DNA from: Candidatus Mediterraneibacter merdipullorum
GTDB lineage: Bacteria; Bacillota; Clostridia; Lachnospirales; Lachnospiraceae
NCBI GenBank assembly: GCA_019117125.1
Contig: DXAL01000042.1
Location: 1 to 61,637, forward strand
DNA length: 61,637 bases
Direction: 5' to 3'
The position numbers and the translations under genes were made by a program. How positions within the stretch are numbered: the stretch's first letter is position 1; each line of letters starts with the position of its first letter. The notes under the pieces are model-generated. The model ran no database searches and was not told where the DNA came from. It saw only the letters and a program-made list of their open reading frames with translations. This document shows, piece by piece, positions 9,738 to 16,700 of this stretch.

Positions 9738-10318
9738 TAGACCATGAAAAAATCGAACAGGCAGTGAGACTCTTCCTTGAGGGCATCGGGGAGGACATAT
9801 CCAGAGAGGGGCTTGCCGAGACGCCCGGACGGATCGCGCGGATGTGCGGGGAACTGTACGGGGGGATGGAGGAAGACGCCTCCGTGCATCTGAAAAAGAC
9901 ATTCCATGTGGACAGCAGCGAGATGGTAATCGAGCGTGACATCACGTTTTATTCCACATGTGAGCACCACATCCTGCCCTTTTACGGGAAGGCGCACATC
10001 GCCTATATCCCGGACGGCAAGGTGGTCGGGCTGAGCAAGCTGGCGCGGACGGTGGAAGTCTATGCCAGGAGGCTCCAGCTCCAGGAGCAGCTCACCGGGC
10101 AGATTGCCGATGCGCTGATGGAATATATGCAGCCAAAGGGCGCTCTGGTCCTCATTGAGGCGGAGCACATGTGCATGACCATGCGCGGCATCAAAAAGCC
10201 GGGCAGCAGGACCGTGACGCTGGCAAAGCGGGGCGTGTTTGAGACGGACGCCTCTCTGGAGGAGCGCTTCTTCCGGATGCTGGAGATGGGAAGCGGGCCG
10301 GAAAGGACCGGGCGATGA
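9734..10318 (+). CDS. folE: GTP cyclohydrolase I
   Basis: Converts GTP to 7,8-dihydroneopterin triphosphate, the first step of folate synthesis. It has 194 residues, the normal length. The zinc and active-site region [33 protein letters not shown] motif is present (about residues 73-102), as is the C-terminal [17 protein letters not shown] motif with the second zinc Cys. Translationally coupled to folC upstream and to the HD-domain gene downstream by ATGA overlaps. Confidence 0.96.
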   Translation: MIDHEKIEQAVRLFLEGIGEDISREGLAETPGRIARMCGELYGGMEEDASVHLKKTFHVDSSEMVIERDITFYSTCEHHILPFYGKAHIAYIPDGKVVGLSKLARTVEVYARRLQLQEQLTGQIADALMEYMQPKGALVLIEAEHMCMTMRGIKKPGSRTVTLAKRGVFETDASLEERFFRMLEMGSGPERTGR

Positions 10319-10860
10319 GAGAAAGAGACTGCGGGAGGGCAGGAGACGGGGACGGCAGATGCTCCGGGATGGAGCGGGTCCATGCGGTCTTTCACCATCC
10401 TCTGTACCGGAAGTGCTATTGCAGGCTGGAGGAGCTGGAACAGGGTCGGAAGTTCTGCCGCCATCAGATGCCCCATCTGCTCGACGTGGCGCGCATCGCC
10501 TATATCCTGGACCTGGAACAGGGAGCCGGGATACCCCGGGATGTAGTTTATGCTGCCGCCATCCTGCACGATATCGGGAAATATGCCCAGTATGAGGACG
10601 GGACGCCCCACGAACTGGCGGGGCGGGACATCGCGGCAGAAATCCTGGAAAGCCTGCCAAAAGACCGGCGGTTTTCCCCGGAGGAGCGGGAGATGATTCT
10701 TACGGCGGTGCAGGGACACCGAAGGCAGAGAGCAGGCGCGCAGGTGCTGGAGCGCCTGCTGTACCGGGCGGACAAAGCCTCCCGGATGTGCTTTTCCTGC
10801 CCGGCGGAGCAGGAATGTGACTGGAGCGCGGAACAGAAAAACATGGAACCGGAGATATGA
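10315..10860 (+). CDS. HD-domain phosphohydrolase in the folate operon
   Basis: A 181-residue HD-superfamily metal-dependent hydrolase. The metal ligands are visible: His54 in [10 protein letters not shown], His85-Asp86 in [10 protein letters not shown] and Asp153 in LYRADKAS. The C-terminus carries a Cys cluster ([10 protein letters not shown]) that may bind a metal. Its ATG overlaps the folE stop, and folP follows. The operon has no recognisable Nudix-type dihydroneopterin triphosphate pyrophosphatase, so this protein could dephosphorylate the FolE product; that is inference from context. A later ATG (10369) would shorten it by 18 residues. It could instead be a nucleotide phosphatase of the YfbR/YpgQ kind. 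Confidence 0.85.
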   Translation: MRERDCGRAGDGDGRCSGMERVHAVFHHPLYRKCYCRLEELEQGRKFCRHQMPHLLDVARIAYILDLEQGAGIPRDVVYAAAILHDIGKYAQYEDGTPHELAGRDIAAEILESLPKDRRFSPEEREMILTAVQGHRRQRAGAQVLERLLYRADKASRMCFSCPAEQECDWSAEQKNMEPEI

Positions 10861-10956
10861 GAAGGCGGCAGGAAGGGCAGCAGGCAAGGCAGCAGGAAAT
10901 ACAGCAGACAGGAAAACGGAAAAGGCAGCAGGCAGGACAGAAGAAGAGGTGGCAGG
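10861..10956 (+). repeat. purine-rich GGCAGCAGG repeats between HD gene and folP
   Basis: This 96-base spacer is almost all purine plus C, with three exact copies of GGCAGCAGG (10876-10884, 10888-10896, 10924-10932) and further imperfect ones. No convincing start codon with a ribosome binding site was found in it. It looks like low-complexity expansion of Shine-Dalgarno-like sequence. Confidence 0.55.
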
Positions 10957-11784
10957 ATGCGGATTGGCAGCAGGGAATTTGACACAGAACATCAGACGTA
11001 CATCATGGGGATACTGAACGTGACTCCGGATTCTTTTTCGGACGGCGGGAGGTATGACCGGCTGGATGCGGCGCTCTTCCACGCGCAGCAGATGGTGGAC
11101 GAAGGCGCGGACATCATTGATGTGGGCGGGGAATCCACCCGTCCCGGTCACGTGCAGATTTCCGACGGGGAGGAGATTGAGCGGATATCCCCGGTCATCG
11201 AAGGGCTGAAGGCGAGATTTGACATTCCGGTCTCGGCGGATACTTACAAGAGCGCGGTGGCGCGGGCTGCCATCCAGGCGGGCGCCGACCTGGTGAATGA
11301 CATCTGGGGGCTCAAATACGACGGGGAGATGGCAGGCGTCATCGCCGGAAGCGGCGTGGCGTGCTGCCTGATGCACAACCGGGAGCAGCCGGATTATACG
11401 CACTTCCTGCCGGAATTTCTGGAGGATGTGGAGGAGAGCATCCGCCTTGCGAAAGCGGCGGGCATCCCCGACGGGGCGGTCATCCTGGACCCGGGAGTTG
11501 GATTCGGGAAAACGTATGAGATGAACCTGGAAATCATCAGCCGCCTGGAGGTGATGCAGCGGTTCGGTTATCCGGTCCTGCTTGGGACGTCCCGCAAGTC
11601 CGTCATCGGACTGACGCTCTCCGTGCCGCCGGATGAACGGGAAGAGGGGACCCTTGTCACAACGGTCCTGGGCGTGCAGAAGGGATGCGCCTTTGTGCGG
11701 GTGCACGATGTGAAGAAGAACCGGCGCGCAGTGCAGATGACCCGGGCGCTCATGCGGACGCATGACACGGATGCAGGGGTGTGA
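10957..11784 (+). CDS. folP: dihydropteroate synthase
   Basis: Joins 6-hydroxymethyl-dihydropterin diphosphate to p-aminobenzoate, the target step of sulfonamides. 275 residues, complete. Motifs in order: ILNVTPDSFSDGG (residues about 19-31), DVGGESTRPG, LVNDIWG, LDPGVGFGK and GTSRKSVIG, covering both substrate sites. The ATG at 10957 follows AGAGGTGGCAGG. It sits between the HD-domain gene and the folB-folK fusion. No resistance-type insertion was noticed in the conserved loops. Confidence 0.96.
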   Translation: MRIGSREFDTEHQTYIMGILNVTPDSFSDGGRYDRLDAALFHAQQMVDEGADIIDVGGESTRPGHVQISDGEEIERISPVIEGLKARFDIPVSADTYKSAVARAAIQAGADLVNDIWGLKYDGEMAGVIAGSGVACCLMHNREQPDYTHFLPEFLEDVEESIRLAKAAGIPDGAVILDPGVGFGKTYEMNLEIISRLEVMQRFGYPVLLGTSRKSVIGLTLSVPPDEREEGTLVTTVLGVQKGCAFVRVHDVKKNRRAVQMTRALMRTHDTDAGV

Positions 11785-11866
11785 GACGGCAGCGCGTGAT
11801 ACAGATGCGGGCGCATGACATAGGGCGGTACAGGATGCAGACAGAAGAGGAAAAGGAGGAAGGAAG

Positions 11867-12691
11867 ATGGACGTCATCCGGATAGAAGGACTGGAAATCT
11901 TTGCATACCACGGGGTGTTCCCGGAAGAAAATACGCTGGGACAGAAGTTCGTGGTATCGGCAGAACTTTATACAGATACGAGGAAGGCAGGGCAGAAGGA
12001 CGACCTTGCGGAATCCATCCATTACGGCGAAGTGTGCGTGTTCATCGAGCTGTATCTGAAGAAGCACACATATAAGCTCCTGGAGAGCGCAGCAGAACAT
12101 CTGGCGGAAGAACTCCTTTTAAAATATGACAGCCTCCGGCGCATCCGCCTTGAGATAAAGAAGCCGTGGGCGCCAATCCGCCTGCCCCTGGAGGCGGTGA
12201 GCGTGGAGATTGAGCGCGCAAAGCACACGGCATATATCGCCCTGGGCTCCAACATGGGAGAGCGGAAAAGCTATATCGCGGGCGCCGTGGATGCGCTGGC
12301 GGGGCTGCGCGGATGCAGGGTGCGGACAGTTTCCGACCTGATTGAGACGCCGCCCTACGGAGTGACGGACCAGGCGGACTTCTTAAACGGATGCCTGGAG
12401 CTGGAAACGCTCCTGACGCCCGGGGAACTGCTCCGGGAGCTGCACCGGATCGAGGCTGCGGCGGGGAGAGAGCGGACAGTGCACTGGGGGCCGAGGACAC
12501 TGGACCTGGACATCATCTATTATGACGACTGTGTCATCCAGGAGAAAGACCTGTGCATCCCCCATGTGGATATGCACCGGCGGGAGTTCGTGCTCCGGCC
12601 GCTGGCGCAGATCGCGCCTTACAGGAGACATCCGGTATACGGGAAGACGACCGTGGAAATGCTGGAAGACGTCAGAAAAGCCGGGGCATAG
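11867..12691 (+). CDS. folK: bifunctional dihydroneopterin aldolase / HPPK (FolB-FolK fusion)
   Basis: A 274-residue fusion of two consecutive folate enzymes. Residues 1-118 are dihydroneopterin aldolase (IEGLEIFAYHGVFPEE, with the catalytic Lys in LEIKKPWAP). Residues 122-274 are 6-hydroxymethyl-7,8-dihydropterin pyrophosphokinase (AYIALGSNMGER, ETPPYGVTDQADFLN, GPRTLDLDIIYYD). Fusion would channel 6-hydroxymethyl-dihydropterin. The ATG at 11867 follows AGGAGGAAGG. Its stop codon lies inside the loop of the operon terminator. Confidence 0.95.
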   Translation: MDVIRIEGLEIFAYHGVFPEENTLGQKFVVSAELYTDTRKAGQKDDLAESIHYGEVCVFIELYLKKHTYKLLESAAEHLAEELLLKYDSLRRIRLEIKKPWAPIRLPLEAVSVEIERAKHTAYIALGSNMGERKSYIAGAVDALAGLRGCRVRTVSDLIETPPYGVTDQADFLNGCLELETLLTPGELLRELHRIEAAAGRERTVHWGPRTLDLDIIYYDDCVIQEKDLCIPHVDMHRREFVLRPLAQIAPYRRHPVYGKTTVEMLEDVRKAGA

Positions 12692-12706
12692 CGCCCCGGC
12701 TTTTCT
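12674..12706 (+). terminator. bidirectional terminator of the folate operon
   Basis: A perfect 14-bp stem (12674-12687 with 12693-12706) with loop ATAGC that contains the folK TAG stop. AGAAAA/TTTTCT outer arms let it serve both the folate operon and the convergent membrane-protein gene ending at 12726. Confidence 0.9.
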
Positions 12707-12725
12707 GTATGATTCTGCAGGAAGT

Positions 12726-13097
12726 TTAGTTTTTCCCGTTCTTTACATTCAGCGCGAAGATGAAGTACAGAAGCGGAATCACGCATCCAAGCGCACTTGA
12801 GAGGCTGAAGTCCAGGAACAGTGAGATCACTGCCAGCACCAGTGCGATGATGCCGAGGACGAAAGCCGGACCTGCTTTTGACGGGTCGTTGGAAGCGCGG
12901 ATGCCGAAGATGCCGCTGATGATGTCAAACACGCTGCCCAGGATGACAAATACGACAGTCAGTCCGATGAGACCTGCAACGACTGCGGTCGATCCGCCGC
13001 TCGCGGCAAACAGTCCGGATGCAAGAAGACCGAGCAGGAGCGACAGGGCTCCGAAGATAATGAGTAAGATAGAAACTACTTTTAAACCTGTTTTCAT
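12726..13097 (-). CDS. small four-helix membrane protein of unknown function
   Basis: 123 residues with four hydrophobic segments (about 7-29, 37-60, 75-92 and 97-114) separated by short loops; the loop after helix 2 reads GIRASNDPSKAG. The overall plan recalls DUF4064/DUF308-like Firmicute membrane proteins, but I cannot assign a family with certainty. The ATG at 13097 has a strong GGAGGAGGG site. It is a single gene convergent with the folate operon and divergent from the hydrogenase-like gene. No catalytic residues are apparent. Confidence 0.75.
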   Translation of the reverse strand: MKTGLKVVSILLIIFGALSLLLGLLASGLFAASGGSTAVVAGLIGLTVVFVILGSVFDIISGIFGIRASNDPSKAGPAFVLGIIALVLAVISLFLDFSLSSALGCVIPLLYFIFALNVKNGKN

Positions 13098-13203
13098 GGT
13101 ATTCCCTCCTCCTTTTGGAAAACAAGCCGCCGCCTGTACGCCTTTTCGGGCACAGGCGTTTTACGACTTTAACATAGTAGCATTTCCCGGTTTAAAAAGC
13201 AAG

Positions 13204-13233
13204 TAGATATCAATATGTGTAGATATCGATATG
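13204..13233. promoter_or_regulatory. tandem TAGATATC(A/G)ATATG repeat upstream of the hydrogenase-like gene
   Basis: Two 14-base copies, TAGATATCAATATG (13204-13217) and TAGATATCGATATG (13220-13233), with a 16-base period; each holds a GATATC palindrome and the second also ATATCGATAT. They lie 74 bases upstream of the hydrogenase-like start in a 209-base divergent region. The repeat looks like a pair of regulator sites; the factor is unknown. Confidence 0.45.
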
Positions 13234-13306
13234 CGCATCTGGTAGAATGAAAGAATAAAGGAACGATAGCGTCGAAACAAAAGGACGATAAGGAGGGAAT
13301 CAGAAT

Positions 13307-15016
13307 ATGCAGGTCATCAACTTCAGGGACGCCAGATGCCGCCACTGTTACAAATGTGTCCGGCACTGTGCGGTCAAAGCAATCTCGGTAAAAGACGAGC
13401 AGGCGCGCATCATGGTGGACCACTGCATCAACTGCGGGCGGTGTCTGGAAGTCTGTCCCCAGAATGCCAAGACATTTGCCAGCGACCTGGAACGGGTGAA
13501 AGGCTACCTCTCACAGGGCTGCAGGGTTGTTATATCCATCGCGCCGTCCTATGCGGGCGTGCTCGATTTCGACCGCCCGGGGCAGGTCGTGGACGCGCTT
13601 TTAAAGCTCGGATTTTACGAAGTGCGGGAGACGGCGGAGGGGGCTGCCCTCGTGACGGCGGAATACAAGAAGCTGGTCCGGGAGGGAGCGATGAAAAACA
13701 TCGTCACAACCTGCTGTCCCAGCTTAAACGATCTGGTAGAGAAATATTATCCGGAGTGCGCGCCCTTCCTGGCGCCGGTGGTCTCTCCGATGATCGCCCA
13801 CGGCAGATATATCCGCAAAGTGTACGGGGATGATGTCAAAGTCGTCTTTCTCGGTCCCTGCATCGCGAAGAAGCAGGAAGCCATCGGAGATGAGCGGGTG
13901 CAGGGCGCCATCGACGCCATCCTCACATTTGAAGAGCTGGCAGTCTGGCTGGAGGAATCCGGCATCCGGCTCGGCGACTGTGAGGACAAGCCCATGGGGA
14001 ACCCGGACCCGGAGATTAACCGGCTCTATCCGGTGAGCGGCGGCGTCATCCAGTCCGTTGTCACAGAGGAGGAGGCGGACGGCTACCATAAGGTCTTTGT
14101 GGACGGTCTGGAAAACTGTATGGAAATGCTGGAATGCCTCCGAAAAGGGGAACTGGACCACTGCTTCATCGAGGCGAACATCTGCGAGGGCGGATGCGCC
14201 AAAGGACCGGCTTCCGCGCACTGGGACACCTCTTATGTAAAGACGAAGGTGAAGATTGAGAACGGCGTCTCTTACCGGGCGGCAAGGGACCTCCCGCAGA
14301 TGAGCGGGGAAGAGCTGTACAAGAAGTTTGGGGACCGGGGCATCCGGGATGCGCTCCCAACGGAAGAACAGCTCCGGGATATCCTGCGCTCCACCGGGAA
14401 ATACACAAAAGAGGACGAGCTCAACTGCGGCGCATGCGGATACCCGACCTGCCGGGAAAAGGCGGTCGCCGTCTTCCAGGGAAAGGCGGAAGGCTCCATG
14501 TGCATGCCGTATGCGGTGGCGCAGGCGGAATCCATGTCCAATGTGGTGCTGGACGTGACGCCGAATATGATTTTTGTCGTCGGGAGCGACATGAAGATAC
14601 TGGACTGCAACCGGAAAGGACAGAAGCTCCTGGGCGTCGGGAAAGAGGAGGCGCTGGAGCGCTATCTCTTCGAGTTCCTGGAGACAGAGGATGTGGAGAC
14701 GGTCCTGCTGACGCGGGAACCGGTCCTGCACAGGAAAGTCCGGCTGGAAAACGGGAAGATGACTGCCGAGGAGACCATCGTCTACATCGAGAACCTGGAT
14801 GCAGTCCTTGTGATGTTCCGGGATATCACCCGGGAGGAAAAGATACGGGAACAGCATTACGAGCTGAAGATGGGCACCGTGGAGATGGCGCAGAAAGTCA
14901 TCGAAAAGCAGATGATGGTCGCCCAGGAGATTGCGGGGCTTTTAGGGGAGACGACGGCGGAGACGAAAGTGACCCTCACCCGTCTCCGGGATTCCATCTT
15001 AAATGAAGAAGAATAG
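13307..15016 (+). CDS. [FeFe]-hydrogenase-like iron-sulfur protein with PAS domain (putative sensory, HydS-type)
   Basis: 569 residues. Order: two [4Fe-4S] ferredoxin motifs (Cys11/14/17/21 and Cys40/43/46/50); [FeFe]-hydrogenase catalytic region (about 70-330) with variant H-cluster motifs TTCCPS (Cys136, Cys137), LGPCIAKKQE (Cys185) and NICEGGCAKG (Cys293, Cys297); an additional Fe-S domain C-x2-C-x4-C-x16-C (374-399); a PAS domain (about 410-525); and a C-terminal coiled coil. All four H-cluster cysteines are kept, but the flanking residues differ from catalytic hydrogenases (no Trp after CCP, no GGGQP). That matches the putative sensory group C enzymes. The SpoIIE-type phosphatase downstream is the typical partner of one subgroup. 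Redox or H2 sensing is inferred. Confidence 0.9.
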   Translation: MQVINFRDARCRHCYKCVRHCAVKAISVKDEQARIMVDHCINCGRCLEVCPQNAKTFASDLERVKGYLSQGCRVVISIAPSYAGVLDFDRPGQVVDALLKLGFYEVRETAEGAALVTAEYKKLVREGAMKNIVTTCCPSLNDLVEKYYPECAPFLAPVVSPMIAHGRYIRKVYGDDVKVVFLGPCIAKKQEAIGDERVQGAIDAILTFEELAVWLEESGIRLGDCEDKPMGNPDPEINRLYPVSGGVIQSVVTEEEADGYHKVFVDGLENCMEMLECLRKGELDHCFIEANICEGGCAKGPASAHWDTSYVKTKVKIENGVSYRAARDLPQMSGEELYKKFGDRGIRDALPTEEQLRDILRSTGKYTKEDELNCGACGYPTCREKAVAVFQGKAEGSMCMPYAVAQAESMSNVVLDVTPNMIFVVGSDMKILDCNRKGQKLLGVGKEEALERYLFEFLETEDVETVLLTREPVLHRKVRLENGKMTAEETIVYIENLDAVLVMFRDITREEKIREQHYELKMGTVEMAQKVIEKQMMVAQEIAGLLGETTAETKVTLTRLRDSILNEEE

Positions 15017-15030
15017 GGGGTGGAGCGGAT

Positions 15031-16206
15031 ATGAGCGTGAGCATCGATGTGGCATGGAAGAGCCTGAACAAGCAGGACGAAGAGCTGTGCGGGGATAAAG
15101 TCGAGGTCATCAAGACCGCGGACTCGGACATCCTGATTCTGGCGGACGGGATGGGGAGCGGTGTCAAGGCGAATATCCTGGCAACGCTCACATCAAAGAT
15201 ACTCGGGACCATGCTCTACGAGGGCGCCCGGATAGAATCCTGCGTGGAGACCATCGCGAAGACGCTCCCCATATGTAGCGTGCGGAAAGTGGCGTACGCG
15301 ACGTTTTCCGTCCTCCAGATATTCCACAGCGGAAGCGCCTATCTGGCGGAATTTGACAACCCGTCCTGCGTGTTCATCCGGGACGGCAGGCTGGTGGATT
15401 ATCCCTATGAAGTCCGGGAAATCAGCGGAAAAAAGATACACGAATACCGGTTCCAGGTGAAGAAGAATGACTGCTTCGTGCTTATGAGCGACGGCGTCAT
15501 CTACGCCGGCGCAGGCTCCATCCTGGACCTGGACGGCTGGACCTGGGAAGCGATGGCGGATTACACTCTGAAGTGCACCCGGCAGACCCTGTCCGCATCC
15601 AGGCTGGCAGTGATGCTCTCCCAGGCGTGCGACGACCTGTATGAGAAGAAGCCGGGAGACGACACGACGGTGGCAGTCGCCCGGGTCATTGAGCGCCGTG
15701 TGGTCAATCTCTTTACCGGACCGCCCAGGGAGAAGGCGGATGATGAACGGTTGATGCATGACTTCATGCACTCGGAGGGAAAGAAAGTCGTATCCGGCGG
15801 CACCAGCGCCAATATCGCGGCGCGCTGCCTGGGGCAGGAAATCATCACGAAAGCCGATAGCAGCAGACCGGACGTGCCGCCGATGGCGGAGATTGCAGGA
15901 ATCGACCTTGTGACCGAGGGCGTCCTCACCCTGGGAAAATGCCTGAAGCTGTTGAAAAAATACGCGGCGGATGAGTTTGACGAGGAATTCTTCGCCGAGC
16001 TGGATGCAGAGAACGGGGCCTCCAGGCTCGCCAGGCTTCTCATCGAAGAATGTACGGAACTGCGGCTGTTCGTGGGGACAGCGCTCAATGAGGCGCACCA
16101 GGAGTCGGACTTGAGCTTCGAGCTGAGCATGCGGCAGAACCTGGTCGACCAGCTCATCCGCACGGTAAAAGAGATGGGGAAGCATGTGGAGGCGGCCTAC
16201 TACTAA
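15031..16206 (+). CDS. SpoIIE-family PP2C-type serine/threonine phosphatase
   Basis: 391-residue soluble phosphatase. Residues about 1-220 form the PP2C/SpoIIE fold, with metal-binding motifs ADGMGSG (38-44), LMSDGV and PGDDTTVAVARV. The C-terminal 170 residues hold an additional domain of unknown role (EGKKVVSGGTSANIAARCLG...). It lies 14 bases after the hydrogenase-like gene with GGGGGTGGAG upstream, so the two are probably cotranscribed. The pair suggests that redox state at the H-cluster/PAS protein sets phosphatase activity; its phosphoprotein substrate is unknown. Confidence 0.9.
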   Translation: MSVSIDVAWKSLNKQDEELCGDKVEVIKTADSDILILADGMGSGVKANILATLTSKILGTMLYEGARIESCVETIAKTLPICSVRKVAYATFSVLQIFHSGSAYLAEFDNPSCVFIRDGRLVDYPYEVREISGKKIHEYRFQVKKNDCFVLMSDGVIYAGAGSILDLDGWTWEAMADYTLKCTRQTLSASRLAVMLSQACDDLYEKKPGDDTTVAVARVIERRVVNLFTGPPREKADDERLMHDFMHSEGKKVVSGGTSANIAARCLGQEIITKADSSRPDVPPMAEIAGIDLVTEGVLTLGKCLKLLKKYAADEFDEEFFAELDAENGASRLARLLIEECTELRLFVGTALNEAHQESDLSFELSMRQNLVDQLIRTVKEMGKHVEAAYY

Positions 16207-16213
16207 AAGGCGG

Positions 16214-16257
16214 AAGACCTGCTGCCGGGAGGTGAAAGACCTGTTGTCAGGAGGTGA
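16214..16257 (+). repeat. 22-bp tandem repeat containing GGAGGTGA
   Basis: Two 22-base units (16214-16235 and 16236-16257) with three mismatches, both ending in GGAGGTGA, directly after the phosphatase stop. Each copy offers a strong Shine-Dalgarno, but no start codon with a meaningful frame follows. Confidence 0.6.
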
Positions 16258-16346
16258 AAGTTCCCTCTGGACGCGGTCCGGGTTCCGAGGTAAAATCATA
16301 CTATACGGATGCAGCAGGACCTGCTGCAGGAAGACGGAGGAGAAAA

Positions 16347-16700
16347 ATGGATAAATTCAGTGAAAACATGAAAAAAGTCATACTGGCAGGCATCGGAGCA
16401 GCGGCGTCCACAGCGGAGAAGTCAAAGGACTTTCTGGAGGAGATGGTGGAGAAAGGCGAGCTGACGGTAGAGCAGGGGAAAGTGCTCAACGAGGAGCTCA
16501 AGCACAATATCCGGCAGAAAGTCCGGGAAGTGACCGGAAGAAAGGACGAGGGAGAGGGCATATCCGATGAAGACCTTTCCGGCATCCTGGAGAAGCTGAC
16601 GCCGGAGCAGCTCCGCGCGCTGAAGGAAAAACTTGCCGCAGAAGAGCCAGCGGAAGAGCAGGCAGAGGCGGAAGAAGCAGAGGAAGCAAAAGACGAATGA
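16347..16700 (+). CDS. phasin-like small helical protein
   Basis: 117 residues, almost all charged amphipathic helix: MDKFSENMKKVILAGIGAAASTAEKSKDFLEEMVEKGELTVEQGK-type N-terminus like phasin/poly(3-hydroxyalkanoate) regulator-like proteins of Firmicutes, and a highly acidic Glu/Ala tail (EEPAEEQAEAEEAEEAKDE). The ATG at 16347 follows GGAGGAG; the frame extends upstream but without a site. It overlaps the UbiB-family gene by ATGA, so the two proteins are probably made together. Biochemical role unknown; no PHA genes are in the window. Confidence 0.75.
   Translation: MDKFSENMKKVILAGIGAAASTAEKSKDFLEEMVEKGELTVEQGKVLNEELKHNIRQKVREVTGRKDEGEGISDEDLSGILEKLTPEQLRALKEKLAAEEPAEEQAEAEEAEEAKDE

Noticed and set aside
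10060-11877. 605-codon frame antisense to folE-HD-folP
   Set aside because: Low-complexity His/Pro/Arg-rich translation typical of a shadow frame; crosses three well-supported genes.
13307-15016. Catalytic bidirectional hydrogenase
   Set aside because: The L1 and L3 motifs lack the Trp and GGGQP residues, and PAS plus phosphatase context points to sensing; catalysis is not excluded.
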